Under the pieces are notes generated by a model. The model was not told the origin of the DNA, made no database searches, and worked only from the letters and a program-made list of their open reading frames with translations. From CAZZNQ01 sp964655775 (lineage in GTDB: Bacteria > Planctomycetota > Brocadiia > SM23-32): a DNA stretch of 34,157 nt. A program made the position numbers and the translations under genes. Every line of letters starts with the position of its first letter. The first letter of the stretch is position 1. The stretch is from NCBI GenBank assembly GCA_964655775.1, contig CAZZNQ010000040.1:1-34157 (forward strand), given 5' to 3'. Below are positions 14,346 through 23,866 of the stretch, one piece after another.

Positions 14346-17339
14346 TCAGCGGCTGCCCGTGCCGTTCTTTGGACGGCGGCGTGCCAGGCCGGCCAGAACG
14401 CGTTTGGTGCGGCGGAAGCGATGCGGCGCGATGCGGTCGAGTTCTGTCGCCGTGCGCCGCGCGACCTCAAGGTCGCCGGCATGCAACCGTTGCTCGATCA
14501 AGCGCGCGCCAATGTCCACCAGATCCGCCCGCAGCCGGGGGTGGTCCGGGTAGAGGCGCGATGCGTCGCGCAGCATCCGGTAGGTTGCTTCCAGCCCTTC
14601 ATCGGCCACCATGTAGCGCGCGCGGCGACGGCACACGTCGGCGCCGTAGCTCAGCGGCGTCATCGTGCCCGATGCACGTCGCCACAACTTGTTGGACACC
14701 AGCGGGCCGAGAATCACAAACAGCGTGCCCACAAGCACGAGTCGCACTATGGTCTTGCGGGATACGATAGCCTGGACGGTCCGTCCGTCCGCGCCGGCGT
14801 CTGCGGGCACCTGACGCCTCCAGATCATGCCTGACACAACCGCCCCAGCCAGGATTGCCAGGCCCGCGAGCGAAAGCACGATACCCACGCGGAAGCTGAG
14901 GGGTCGGAACGCAAACCGGACCTCGTGTCTGCCGGCCGGGAGGGCTACTCCCTTTAGGATCGCGTTGACGCGCAGCAGCTTCGCCTTTTCGCCGTTCACG
15001 CGCACGTGCCAGCCAGGATAGTACTGGTCCGCCAGCACAAGGACGCCCGGTCGCTGGAGCTCGGCGTCGACCACGACCACATCTCCGTTGTCCTCGAGGA
15101 TCGCCGCCGTGGACTCGCCTTGCTCCGGTCGCGGTGAGTCGCGTGCCACCCGCATGGAGTCCGCTGCGTCACTGTTTTCCAGCAGAGCGGTGCGACGGTA
15201 GTCAACCCCTCCGTCGCGGAGTGTCCGCACTGCGGCATCCATGTCCGGCTGCGCGGCCACTTCGTGGACCACAAAGGCGCGAGGTAGGGCGCGGGGATTC
15301 TGGAAGACGTTGACGTTGGAGATTCGGGCAACCCGCTCGTAGTCGCCCGGCAGGCTGTCGTGGGGGGTGAGGATGTAGTGCACTCCCAAGAGATCCAGGA
15401 CAGGATTCAGGGGGAACTCGATCGTGGTCCCGATTTCGTCCGGTCGGCCCAGAAGGGCCTTCAGTTGGCGTGTCTGAAGGGGTGAGAAACCGTCGATGGA
15501 CGGGATGCGCCAACTCATGTTCGCGTTGCTGGGCAAGGCGTCCAGGCAACTCACGTATGCATCGGGGTCGAGCGCAAAACCGCGGGTCGACGGGGAATCA
15601 CCGATCCGGTTGCCCGTAAAGGAAGGGTCGCCATATCGGTAATGGAACACGCGTCCGGGTCCGAGTTCGCCAAGCCTGGTCACCAACGGGGGTGCGGCGG
15701 TGTAGATCGACGGGCCCGTTACAACGCTGAACTCGCGGCCGACGTAGGCCAGCTCCGCCGCGATCAGCGCCGTCCACGCGGCGGCCAGCGTCCAGCGGGG
15801 CAGTCTGCCGCGCACCGCGGCGAGCAGCAGCGCGCAGCCCGAGACGACGACCAGGGCCAGGCGCAAGACGTCCGCCGGAAGCGTCCTGTGCAGATGGCGA
15901 AGGACCACAGAGAGATGGAATTCGGGGAGGTGCAGGCGCCGGGCAAGCTCCGCGGCGGAGAGGCTGGCGAGTCCGGCGTTCTGGCCTCGGGCGAACGCGA
16001 TGGCCGCGATGCTGAGGAGGAGCATGAGAATTGCGGAGACTGCCGCCGCCCGCCGCACGCGCTTCTCGCCCCTGCGCTCTGACACGATGTCGAATCCCTT
16101 GCCGGCCAGCATCGCCACGCACAGCGCGGTCACGAACGCAAAGCGGGAGGCGAAGCGCGTTGTCCTGAACACGGGCAGCCAGGCCAGGACCGGATAAACG
16201 CCGCCTGCGAACCCGAGCGAAAAGACGAACGCGAACAGGCCCAGCCCGAGGAAGAAGAACGTCGCCCGCGTGCGCGCCGCGAAGGCCGCCGTCAGCGCGA
16301 GCAGCAGTGTTGCCGTGCCGACGAACAGCGTGACCTCGCTGTAGAGACCGACGCCGGGATGTCCCCAGTAGCTGCCCAGGCCCGGCGATCCGAAGTAGTG
16401 GGGGAGCAGGACGGTGATGAGGTTGGCCGGCGAGAGGGGATTGACAGTGGGAGCGGCGAATGTCTCGCCGGAGCGGCTGCTGTAGGTGACCAGTTCGGCC
16501 AGCGGGAGCAACTGACCGGCGGCCAGCAAAAAGGCCACCAGACCGGCGGCCCCGAACGCTGCGAGGAAACGGACGGTTGTCTTTGCCGACCCGGTCTCCT
16601 TCTCGGTCAGGTGCAGCCGCCACACCAGGAAGATCGCGCACACGAGCGCTACGTAGAGGGTGTACTGCGGCTGCCCGCCAAGAGCAAGCATGGCCGACGC
16701 CGCTGCGAATCCCGCCAGCGGCATCACCGATCGGCGACGGAAAACCAGTTCCATCAGCAGAAGAAGCACCGGCAGCCAGCTCTCGGCAACGATGATGTTC
16801 GTATGGTGGGCGTGATACAGAACGGGCCCTGCGAGCATGTAGCAGATGCCGGCCAGAATCGAGCCCGTTCGGCTGACGCGGAACGTGCGGGCCAACGCGT
16901 ACATGCCTGCCCCCGCAAGCAGGAAGTGGAAGACGGTGTAGAGGTTGTATGCGACCCAGGGCCTCAGAAGACCGAAGAGCAGAAGGAACGGGGGATAGAG
17001 GGCGTTCGCCTGGCTCTCCGCGAACAGCGGGAACCCGCAGAACAGGTCGGGCGTCCAGAGTGGGAACGTCCCCTGGCGCAGCCCTCGGGCGAAGAACAGG
17101 CGGAAGGGGTAGTTCTGGATAGAGTGATCGTAGTAGAAGAACGCGCCGCGGAGGGCGAGTGCGTGTCGGAAGAAAAGGCACCCCACTCCGACCACCACGG
17201 CCAGAGCCGCGGTCTCGCGCAGCCCGCCGTCAGCTCCCGCTTCCGGGCCGACGCCGGCTCCTTCCGCCTCAACGCCGACCGGCATTCCGTCCGGCCGCTG
17301 TCTGTCGCGCGCCGCAGGTGAGGGTTCGGTCCGGGTCAT
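14346..17339 (-). CDS. YfhO-like multi-pass membrane protein
   Basis: A 997-residue integral membrane protein resembling the YfhO family, GT-C-like proteins linked to glycosylation of envelope polymers. Residues 1-42 are a polar N-terminus. From residue 43 many hydrophobic segments follow (first TAALAVVVGVGCLFF), about a dozen up to residue 560. YYDHSIQNYPFRLFFARGLRQGTFPLWTPDLFCGFPLFAESQANALYPP (two acidic-aromatic loops) is the typical GT-C-like first extracellular loop. A long soluble part follows (about 560-840, including GVHYILTPHD and VLADQYYPGWHVRVNGE, a usual YfhO-tail signature), then two more membrane spans and a helical tail with TPR-like spacing. The ATG overlaps the stop of the beta-propeller gene by four bases (ATGA). 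Substrate unknown. Confidence 0.8.
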   Translation of the reverse strand: MTRTEPSPAARDRQRPDGMPVGVEAEGAGVGPEAGADGGLRETAALAVVVGVGCLFFRHALALRGAFFYYDHSIQNYPFRLFFARGLRQGTFPLWTPDLFCGFPLFAESQANALYPPFLLLFGLLRPWVAYNLYTVFHFLLAGAGMYALARTFRVSRTGSILAGICYMLAGPVLYHAHHTNIIVAESWLPVLLLLMELVFRRRSVMPLAGFAAASAMLALGGQPQYTLYVALVCAIFLVWRLHLTEKETGSAKTTVRFLAAFGAAGLVAFLLAAGQLLPLAELVTYSSRSGETFAAPTVNPLSPANLITVLLPHYFGSPGLGSYWGHPGVGLYSEVTLFVGTATLLLALTAAFAARTRATFFFLGLGLFAFVFSLGFAGGVYPVLAWLPVFRTTRFASRFAFVTALCVAMLAGKGFDIVSERRGEKRVRRAAAVSAILMLLLSIAAIAFARGQNAGLASLSAAELARRLHLPEFHLSVVLRHLHRTLPADVLRLALVVVSGCALLLAAVRGRLPRWTLAAAWTALIAAELAYVGREFSVVTGPSIYTAAPPLVTRLGELGPGRVFHYRYGDPSFTGNRIGDSPSTRGFALDPDAYVSCLDALPSNANMSWRIPSIDGFSPLQTRQLKALLGRPDEIGTTIEFPLNPVLDLLGVHYILTPHDSLPGDYERVARISNVNVFQNPRALPRAFVVHEVAAQPDMDAAVRTLRDGGVDYRRTALLENSDAADSMRVARDSPRPEQGESTAAILEDNGDVVVVDAELQRPGVLVLADQYYPGWHVRVNGEKAKLLRVNAILKGVALPAGRHEVRFAFRPLSFRVGIVLSLAGLAILAGAVVSGMIWRRQVPADAGADGRTVQAIVSRKTIVRLVLVGTLFVILGPLVSNKLWRRASGTMTPLSYGADVCRRRARYMVADEGLEATYRMLRDASRLYPDHPRLRADLVDIGARLIEQRLHAGDLEVARRTATELDRIAPHRFRRTKRVLAGLARRRPKNGTGSR

Positions 17340-19444
17340 TGCTCCCGTTCAACTACGATCACCAGTTGCCGGCTTCCCAGGTTGTCCGCCTCGTCGGCGG
17401 CGGCGAACGCGAACACGTGCTCGCCCGGATCGAGAACGTCGGTGACGTAGGAGAACGTCTCCTCGCCGGCGTCGAGTATTCCGTCGTCCGGTGACACCGG
17501 CTGCCACGGGCCTGAGCCGTGGGAGACCTCGATGGCGGAGATGCGGCTGTGTTCGTCGACACAGACGCCGACGAGCTCATACGAGCCGTCCCGCTGTCGC
17601 TTTGCCTCCAGCTCCTCCACCCGGGGTGCACGGTTATCCACCAGCACGGTTTGAGTCACGCGTTCCTGGGAAAGTGCGTCTTCCGCCGGCCGGTCGACAT
17701 CGTCTCGGGCCACCAGCTTCAGCAGGTATCGGCCGTCCGGCACGCGGCTGGTGTCCCACTTGTAGTTCGGCTGGCCGGTGATGTCCTTCTGCAACTCGAG
17801 CCATTCCTGCTGACCGAGGCCCCGGTAGTACAGATCGAACGCCAGCTGGTCGCCGTTCGGGTCGACCGCCTTCCAGGCGATCTGTTTCTCGGCCGTGCGC
17901 GGCTGCTGACCGCGCCGCGGACGCGGCCCCGAAGGCTGCGGACGCTGGCCGCCGGGTCCTCCGTTGGAGGATTGCTGCGTCAGGAGCGACTCCCCGTCAA
18001 TCTGGACGTCCTGGATGACGGGGCGCCGGTTGACCTGGCGGTAGCTGACATTGACCTCCAGCAGCGACGGTGTGCCGGTCTGCGGACGCGTGCTGAGTTC
18101 AGCGGCGAACTGGGCAAAGCGCCCCATCGGGACGTCGACGGCACCACCCGCCGGATCGGATACCCATTCGGACCATTCGCCCCAGTGCTCGTTGGGCTCG
18201 CCGGAATTGCCGGTCCGCAGCCGGAGCCGAATGCGCTGCCCTGTGGCGGTCTCCTCGCGCCACCACAGGCGTCCCCAATGCGAGAGAAAGCCGGAGTCGA
18301 ACGGCTTGCTGAAGATCGTGCCCTCCTCGCGCACTCGTTCACTCAGACGCCATATCCCGCCCGCTTTGGACGTGGCGGCCACCACGCCGCCGTCGGGCGT
18401 CATGGCCAGGGACATGACGTTCTCCGCCTCGAACTCGGCGAGCACGCCCAGGAGCTGGCGCTCTCGGTCGACGACGACTATGCGGCCTTCCGGGCCGGTG
18501 CCGACGAGGACATCCCCTTCGGAAAGGGCGATGCCGAGCAGGAAAGTGCTGGCGATCTGGGCGATCTGTTCCGCGCCGCTTCCCGGGACCAGGCGGTAAA
18601 CGCTGTTCGGCGCCTGCGGCTGGCCCGTAACCGGCCGTGGCGGAGTGGGTCGGGGCCCGTTGCCGCCCGGCTGGGGGCCGTTGGGTCGGGACGGACGGCC
18701 CTGGGCGGTGCAGGCGTACAGAACGCCGTCCGCATCTACGACGATGTCGTGGATCTCGCCCTCGTCGGCGTCGAACAGCACCGTTGCCTTGCCGTCCCGA
18801 GGCAGCGCGTAGATGAAGCCGTCCGGGTCGGTGCCGAAGTAAGCCGTCCCCTCGCCGTCGACGGCGACGCACATCAGGTTTTTCTGCTTGACCTTCACCA
18901 ACTCGGTAACGTCTCCGCCGCGGTCGAGTTTGAGAAGCCGCCCGTTCGGGCCCGTTGCGCAGAAGATGCCTCCGAACGGGCCGCGGGCCATGTCCCAGAC
19001 GTAGTTGTCCTCGAGGTCCACCAGGACCTCGCCCACGCCGCGCCGGTTGATGCGGTAGATGACGCCGCCTGGCGCCGTGCCCAGCAGCACGGTTCCGTCC
19101 GGCAACGGCAGGACGCACAGGGCCTGCGAGTCTTCGGTCTTGTGGACGACTTCCACCCGGTCCGTGCTAACCTTGTAGAGGGCGCCGGGCGATCCGCCCG
19201 CCGCGTAGATCGTGCCGTCCTCGGCCACCTCCACGTCCCACACGAAGTCGGCCTCCAGGCCGGTGAACTCGACGGCCTCGGGCGCCAGCCGGGCTTCGCC
19301 GGTGCTCAGCACCGAGATGCCCTCCAGCTTGCCCGCGGCAAGCTGCTCGGCGCCGCTGGTGGTCCAGTCTTTGCCCAGGACTTCCGCAGGATAGCCGATA
19401 GCAGTCAGCGCGAGAACAGCGACCGTCGCCGTCAGTAGTCTCAT
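17336..19444 (-). CDS. Secreted beta-propeller protein with C-terminal Ig/Fn3-like part
   Basis: About 702 residues with a clear signal peptide (MRLLTATVAVLALTAIGYPAEVLG). Residues 60-360 are repeated blades with DG-IYA/VLxGT spacing: DGTIYAAGGSPGALYKV, DGTVLLGTAPGGVIYRI, GGIFCATGPNGRLLKL, GTAYFGTDPDGFIYAL, GVLYACTAQGR, DVLVGTGPEGRIVVV, GGVVAATSKAGGIW, so about seven blades of the NHL/WD-like type. Two proline-rich inserts interrupt it. The C-terminal third has beta-sandwich features (WKAVDPNGDQLAFDLYYRG, DGRYLLKLVARDDVDRPAEDALSQ, DNRAPRVEELEA). ATG at 19444 is preferred because GGAGG lies upstream and it begins the signal peptide; an in-frame ATG at 19492 would bury it. No catalytic residues are evident; it probably binds something in periplasm or outside. 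It is coupled to the YfhO-like gene. Confidence 0.75.
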   Translation of the reverse strand: MRLLTATVAVLALTAIGYPAEVLGKDWTTSGAEQLAAGKLEGISVLSTGEARLAPEAVEFTGLEADFVWDVEVAEDGTIYAAGGSPGALYKVSTDRVEVVHKTEDSQALCVLPLPDGTVLLGTAPGGVIYRINRRGVGEVLVDLEDNYVWDMARGPFGGIFCATGPNGRLLKLDRGGDVTELVKVKQKNLMCVAVDGEGTAYFGTDPDGFIYALPRDGKATVLFDADEGEIHDIVVDADGVLYACTAQGRPSRPNGPQPGGNGPRPTPPRPVTGQPQAPNSVYRLVPGSGAEQIAQIASTFLLGIALSEGDVLVGTGPEGRIVVVDRERQLLGVLAEFEAENVMSLAMTPDGGVVAATSKAGGIWRLSERVREEGTIFSKPFDSGFLSHWGRLWWREETATGQRIRLRLRTGNSGEPNEHWGEWSEWVSDPAGGAVDVPMGRFAQFAAELSTRPQTGTPSLLEVNVSYRQVNRRPVIQDVQIDGESLLTQQSSNGGPGGQRPQPSGPRPRRGQQPRTAEKQIAWKAVDPNGDQLAFDLYYRGLGQQEWLELQKDITGQPNYKWDTSRVPDGRYLLKLVARDDVDRPAEDALSQERVTQTVLVDNRAPRVEELEAKRQRDGSYELVGVCVDEHSRISAIEVSHGSGPWQPVSPDDGILDAGEETFSYVTDVLDPGEHVFAFAAADEADNLGSRQLVIVVEREQ

Positions 19445-19499
19445 CGTGTTCGCCTCCAGCGCTGAGCGGTCTCCCGCCGCGCTCCGTTTCATCGAGGAT

Positions 19500-21410
19500 T
19501 CATGGGGAGTAAGGGGGCGACTCGTCGATCGTCAAGGTCAATGTCTGTGAGCCGCTGAGGACCCACGGTGTATCCTCCACCTGCCGAACGTCCTGCATAA
19601 GGCGTTGCGCGGGCATCGCGGAACCGTCCCCCTGCAGCAGAGCGAGCGCGGATTCCGGCAGTGCCGGCATGGCATTGCCACCGTAACGCACCCCCTGCTG
19701 GAGAAAGGCGGCCCGCAACACAATGCTGGTGTTCGCCTCCATCTCGCCCAGGCGTTCCATCAACTGTTCGAACGTCAAGGGCGTGAAGTAGCCCGGGTCC
19801 ATGCCGCGCTGGACCATGCGGTCCGCCATCGCGTTTGCGACCAGTATCTGTGCCTGCGAACCGGGCTCCGCATCTTCCGGTATTCGCAGTTTCAGCCGTC
19901 GGACCGTCTCCTCTCCTCGGTACTCCCGGATGCGCACGAAGACCGTGACTTCTGAGCCGGGCGCGGCTTCGGAACGGTCCAGCCACGCCGACTCGATCTC
20001 GGCGGCGCGGATCCCGTGGGAGACGTCCAGATCGTAGTCTATGCTCTCGACTTCGGCGTCGCGGAAGGGGTTCAGCAGGATGGTCGTGAGCGGCGCCTCG
20101 ATCAGGTCCGAGCTGGGTGGCAGGACGGAATAGCCCGTGTAGACGTTGGACAGGTCGAGCGGCTCGTCGTGATCCTTGATCTTGATCCGAGCCGATGCCC
20201 TCACGGTGTAGGGATTGCCGGCGGATTCCCAGCGTTCGCTGCTGGCCGCGACGGCGTAGAACGCGAAGAAAGGCGCGGTGTCCCAGTAGCCCGCCACGCT
20301 ATAGTCATAGGTCTCATCAACGATCCCGTCTATCTTGACCTTGCAGGGGAACGTGGCCGCCTGCTCGTCCAGCCGGCCGAATATGGCGGACTGGCGGTCC
20401 TGGCTGATGCGCCCGACGATGCGGCCGGAACTTGTGAGTCGGAACGAGTTGTCGAAGGACGACACCACGGCCTGAACGTGGCCCAGGGCCAGCGGGTAAT
20501 CAACGGTTCCGGCTTCGAACATCGGGTGCCCGAAGGCCAACACGCGCTCGCCGTCGGTCCAGGTGAGCGTGCCCATCCCGGCTATATCCATGTCGCCACT
20601 GATGAACACGGCGCCGACCGGCACGCCGGGTTCTACCTTCTGGTCTGCATCCGCTTGGTCGGTGCCGCGTGCCACGCTCTGCACCGGCATCATGCCGGCC
20701 GTCCGCAGCAGCGAGCGCATGGACGCGGCGCCGGCGCCCGGGCCGCCCAGTGCCACCGGGATCCGCATAGGGCGAATGAACGGGCTAACGCCTTCGGGCA
20801 GAAGGTCCTGGGGCACCAGGGCCGGTTCCCCTTTGAACACCTGAGGAACGGCGTCAACAAGGATGCGGTGCCGTACTTCGCGAACCGAGTCCAGGTCCGT
20901 CGGCGCTTCCGATACCAGGTCCGCCGCCCTGCGGAGACGTTCCTCCAGGCGCCTCCTGGCTGTCTGCCGGGGCTCTGCCTCGTCCCTTCGCGCGGCCTCG
21001 TCGTCTATCTCCGTGACCTGCATCATCTCAGGGAAGGGAGTCACGCCGGCAAGGGGCGTCTGGCTGTAATGCCAGCCGTATGCCACGGCTCCCACCAGCT
21101 TGTCGTCGATGTAGACGGGGCTGCCGCTCATGCCTGCGATGATGCCGGCCTCGTCGATGACGGGACCGCTCATGCGGATCAGTATCATGTCGCCCTTGGG
21201 GAAGTAGCCCCGCATGACGCCGACGACTTCGAAGTCGAACCTCTGGGGCGGGCCGTCGGCAAGGGTGGTCATGCCATGCCCCTTCATGCCGGCCCGCACC
21301 TCGGAGGAAGGCATGATGTCGACCTGTGCGCGGACCGTCGCCGAGACCAGACACAGCAGGATCAGTATTCCGACGAGGGCACCCCGAGAGCGCCAGATGT
21401 TGTTTCTCAT
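19500..21410 (-). CDS. Secreted SpoIVB-type (S55) peptidase-like protein
   Basis: About 636 residues with a signal peptide (hydrophobic ALVGILILLCLVSATVRA, residues 11-28). The S55 serine motif IAGMSGSPVYIDDKLVGAVAYGW places the candidate nucleophile at Ser97. A second block, GTLTWTDGERVLAFGHPMFEAG, resembles the His-bearing GTLTF..LGH segment of Bacillus SpoIVB and places the candidate His at 295. In SpoIVB the His comes before the Ser; here the order is reversed. Residues 135-190 form a charged helical insert; the last 200 residues are beta-rich (TILLNPFRDAEVESIDYDLDV). The frame is open far upstream into murA, but the ATG at 21410 begins the signal peptide. In a non-sporulating diderm the role is unknown; cleavage or chaperoning of envelope proteins is a guess. 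Confidence 0.75.
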   Translation of the reverse strand: MRNNIWRSRGALVGILILLCLVSATVRAQVDIMPSSEVRAGMKGHGMTTLADGPPQRFDFEVVGVMRGYFPKGDMILIRMSGPVIDEAGIIAGMSGSPVYIDDKLVGAVAYGWHYSQTPLAGVTPFPEMMQVTEIDDEAARRDEAEPRQTARRRLEERLRRAADLVSEAPTDLDSVREVRHRILVDAVPQVFKGEPALVPQDLLPEGVSPFIRPMRIPVALGGPGAGAASMRSLLRTAGMMPVQSVARGTDQADADQKVEPGVPVGAVFISGDMDIAGMGTLTWTDGERVLAFGHPMFEAGTVDYPLALGHVQAVVSSFDNSFRLTSSGRIVGRISQDRQSAIFGRLDEQAATFPCKVKIDGIVDETYDYSVAGYWDTAPFFAFYAVAASSERWESAGNPYTVRASARIKIKDHDEPLDLSNVYTGYSVLPPSSDLIEAPLTTILLNPFRDAEVESIDYDLDVSHGIRAAEIESAWLDRSEAAPGSEVTVFVRIREYRGEETVRRLKLRIPEDAEPGSQAQILVANAMADRMVQRGMDPGYFTPLTFEQLMERLGEMEANTSIVLRAAFLQQGVRYGGNAMPALPESALALLQGDGSAMPAQRLMQDVRQVEDTPWVLSGSQTLTLTIDESPPYSP

Positions 21411-21592
21411 GAAGCCCACCCGCAGAGATAGTGCCTCATATCCGACAGCGAGCCGACCGAGCCAGCATGTCATGCTCTGCGAACCGGACCCCGACTTCGC
21501 TGTTTCACAGAGATAATCTACGGTGCCACACCGCCAAATGCAACGGTGACCGGGTCGGTTGCGCTGCCTCCTTCCCCGGGGATGGCCGGGCC
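21411..21592 (-). other. murA to S55-gene intergenic stretch, nothing clear
   Basis: About 180 bases downstream of murA and upstream of the S55-type gene. I see no tRNA, no convincing terminator and no promoter better than chance. The reading frame of the S55 gene stays open through it, but codons here do not resemble any domain. Confidence 0.4.
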
Positions 21593-22891
21593 TCAGGCGC
21601 TCTTTCGCTCGCCGACGCGGGCCGCCCCCTCTATCCGCCGCTCGACGTCCGCTCCGATTGACCGCAGTTTCTCTTCCAGTCGCTCGTAGCCGCGGTTGAT
21701 TTGATCGACGCCCGAAATGGCCGTTGTGCCGGAAGCCGCCAGGCCGGCCAGCACCAGCGAGGCCCCGGCACGCAGATCGGCGGCGGCCACGTCTGCCCCT
21801 TTCAGCGGATGGCCGCCGTCTATGTGCGCGCACGCCCCATCCACCACTATCTTCGCGCCCATCCGTTGCAGCTCCGGGACGTGGGTGAAGCGATCGGGAT
21901 AGACGCCCTCTCCCACGGTGCTCCGGCCGGGCGCGCAGCACAGCATCGTTGTGAGCTGAGGCTGCATGTCCGTAGGAACGCCGGGATAGGTGGCGGTGGC
22001 GAATCTGGCGGGGCGTAGCGTCGTACCGATGCGGCCGAGGACGGCCGTTCCGCTGGCCTCCGTCTCCGCTCCGGCCTGGTGCATCACTTCCAGAACGCAG
22101 TCCAGGTGGTTCGGATTGATGCCGCGCACGCGCACGCATCCCCCTGTGACGGCGCCGGCTAGAAGCAGCGTTCCAGCTTCGATGCGGTCGCCGATGAGCG
22201 TGTGTTCGCCGCCGGTCAGTTCACGGACACCGTCAACGGTGAGGGTCCGAGTGCCTATGCCCTGGATGCGGGCGCCCCGGGCGTTGAGGAAACTGCAGAG
22301 GTCCTGCACTTCGGGTTCGCGCGCGGCGTGCTCTATTACCGTGCGGCCCTCGGCCAGGGTGGCGGCCATCACTACGTTGGCCGTGCCCAGCACCGTCGAG
22401 CCGTGCGGCCCGGCGAGACGCACTCTAGAGCCCCTGAGCCGGTCCGCATAGGCGTAGACGTACTCGTTCTCGTCCTGCACGAGCGCGCCCAGTCCCCGAA
22501 GGCCCTTCACGTGCAGGTCAATGGGGCGCGGGCCCAGCACGCACCCACCGGGCATGGGAACGGTCGCCTCGCCGCGCGTGGCCACCAGCGGCCCCAACAC
22601 GCAGACGCTGCCGCGCATCTGCCGCACCAGTTCCACCGGCGCCACCGTCGGCCCGTCATGCTGCGCGGTCAGCAGAACGTCGTTCTCTCCTATCCAATCG
22701 ACGCTCACGCCCAGAAGCCGCAGTATGTGTACCATGGTTGTGACGTCCGCAAGCCGCGGCACTCTGCGCAGCCGCACGGTTCCGCGGACCATAAGGCAGG
22801 CGGCCAGGATCGGCAGGGCCGCGTTCTTTGCGCCGCTGACCTGGACGGAGCCCATCAGGGGACGCCCGCCTCGGATCACGATCTGTTCCAT
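21593..22891 (-). CDS. murA: UDP-N-acetylglucosamine 1-carboxyvinyltransferase
   Basis: A 432-residue cytoplasmic enzyme that adds enolpyruvate from PEP to UDP-GlcNAc, the first committed step of peptidoglycan. Lys22 in SGAKNAALPIL and Cys117 in MPGGCVLGPRPID match the E. coli Lys22 and Cys115. Further family blocks are GTANVVMAATLAEGRTVIEHAAREPEVQDL, DRIEAGTLLLAGAVTGG, YPGVPTDMQPQLTTMLC and DLRAGASLVLAGLAASG..I.GVDQINRGYERLEEKLRSIGA. The active Cys is retained, so normal fosfomycin sensitivity would be expected from this residue alone. AAGGGG lies just before the ATG. It follows prmC by 15 bases, so they are co-transcribed. Presence of murA shows that the cell makes peptidoglycan precursors. 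Confidence 0.96.
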   Translation of the reverse strand: MEQIVIRGGRPLMGSVQVSGAKNAALPILAACLMVRGTVRLRRVPRLADVTTMVHILRLLGVSVDWIGENDVLLTAQHDGPTVAPVELVRQMRGSVCVLGPLVATRGEATVPMPGGCVLGPRPIDLHVKGLRGLGALVQDENEYVYAYADRLRGSRVRLAGPHGSTVLGTANVVMAATLAEGRTVIEHAAREPEVQDLCSFLNARGARIQGIGTRTLTVDGVRELTGGEHTLIGDRIEAGTLLLAGAVTGGCVRVRGINPNHLDCVLEVMHQAGAETEASGTAVLGRIGTTLRPARFATATYPGVPTDMQPQLTTMLCCAPGRSTVGEGVYPDRFTHVPELQRMGAKIVVDGACAHIDGGHPLKGADVAAADLRAGASLVLAGLAASGTTAISGVDQINRGYERLEEKLRSIGADVERRIEGAARVGERKSA

Positions 22892-22906
22892 GTCCCCTTT
22901 GCTCCT

Positions 22907-23815
22907 TCAGCGGCCCGCCCGGCGAACGCACACGACCCGTGCGACGCCGCCGGCGTCGTCAACCGTCTCAATCGTATCCGTTTCGAACGCGCCCGTGCTG
23001 CATAGCTCCTCACGTACCGGTCCCGCCTGTTCGGGCCCGATCTCCAGGGCGAGCCAACCGCCCGGCCCCAGCACCGCCGGCGCTTGGCGTACCAGGTCGC
23101 CCACCACCGTCAACCCGTCCGGTCCACCGCTCAGCGCCTGCCGCGGCTCGTGGTCGCGCACTTCGCGATCCAGCCCGTCGAGCTCGGCCTCCGGCACGTA
23201 CGGAGGGTTCGATACCATGAAGTCCACCGTCTCGCGGCCGGCCGGCAGGGCATCGCGCACCGGCGAGACCAGATCGCCCTGCAGGAACTGTACGCGGCTG
23301 GAAACGGAATGCGCTTCGGCGTTGCGCCGGGCCACCCGCAGGGCGTCGCCGCTGGTATCGGTGCCCACCACGCGCAATCCCGGCCTTTCCAATGCGATAC
23401 TGATCGCAATGACGCCGCTGCCCGTACAGATGTCCGCGGCCCAGAGTCCCGATCCGGTGCCGGGAATGCGTTCCAGGCATGCCCGCACCAGGAGCTCGGT
23501 CTCCTGGCGGGGGACGAGAACGTTGCGGTCGACGGCGAACTTTCTGCCGAAGAACTCCCATTCCCCCAGAACATACTGCAGCGGCTCGCCGGCGCCTCTG
23601 CGTCGCACCAGTTGCCGGAACTCCCGTCGCCGCTCTTCGCTGACCTCCGCGTCAAACCGCGCGTAGAGCATGATGCGTTCCAGCCCCAGAGCCTTGCCCA
23701 GCAGCAACTCCGCGTTGAGGCGTGGATTGGTCACCCCGTTCTCCCGGAAGTAACCGGTAGTCCAGTTCAGCAGTTCCAGTACTGTCCAGTGTTTGTCTCG
23801 AATCTGCGTGGGCAT
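22907..23815 (-). CDS. prmC: Peptide-chain release factor N5-glutamine methyltransferase
   Basis: A 302-residue SAM-dependent enzyme that methylates the GGQ glutamine of release factors. Residues 1-80 are the helical N-terminal domain (WTVLELLNWTTGYFRENGVTNPRLNAELLLGKALGL). The catalytic Rossmann domain has VPRQETELLV, ADICTGSGVIAISIAL (SAM site), VGTDTSGDALRVARRNA and MVSNPPYVPEAELDGLDREVRDHEPRQALSGGPDGL, with the diagnostic NPPY. Length is normal. ATG at 23815 is used; the ribosome site is poor. A weak promoter lies at 23867-23896. Its usual partner prfA is not in the window; instead murA follows at once, an arrangement seen in other bacteria as well (prfA-prmC-murA). Confidence 0.94.
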   Translation of the reverse strand: MPTQIRDKHWTVLELLNWTTGYFRENGVTNPRLNAELLLGKALGLERIMLYARFDAEVSEERRREFRQLVRRRGAGEPLQYVLGEWEFFGRKFAVDRNVLVPRQETELLVRACLERIPGTGSGLWAADICTGSGVIAISIALERPGLRVVGTDTSGDALRVARRNAEAHSVSSRVQFLQGDLVSPVRDALPAGRETVDFMVSNPPYVPEAELDGLDREVRDHEPRQALSGGPDGLTVVGDLVRQAPAVLGPGGWLALEIGPEQAGPVREELCSTGAFETDTIETVDDAGGVARVVCVRRAGR

Positions 23816-23866
23816 CCCTGAACTCGGTCACAGCATTCCGACACGGAGCGACAGTCGCCCAGGAGA

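Noticed and set aside
17519..19438. Long plus-strand open frame opposite the beta-propeller gene
   Set aside because: No recognisable domain or ribosome site; the minus-strand protein has a signal peptide and regular blades.
20016..21431. Plus-strand open frame opposite the S55-type gene
   Set aside because: Shadow of the minus-strand coding sequence; composition is typical of an antisense frame.
21411..22139. Upstream in-frame extension of the S55-type protein into murA
   Set aside because: The extension is a shadow of murA, and the signal peptide starts at 21410.
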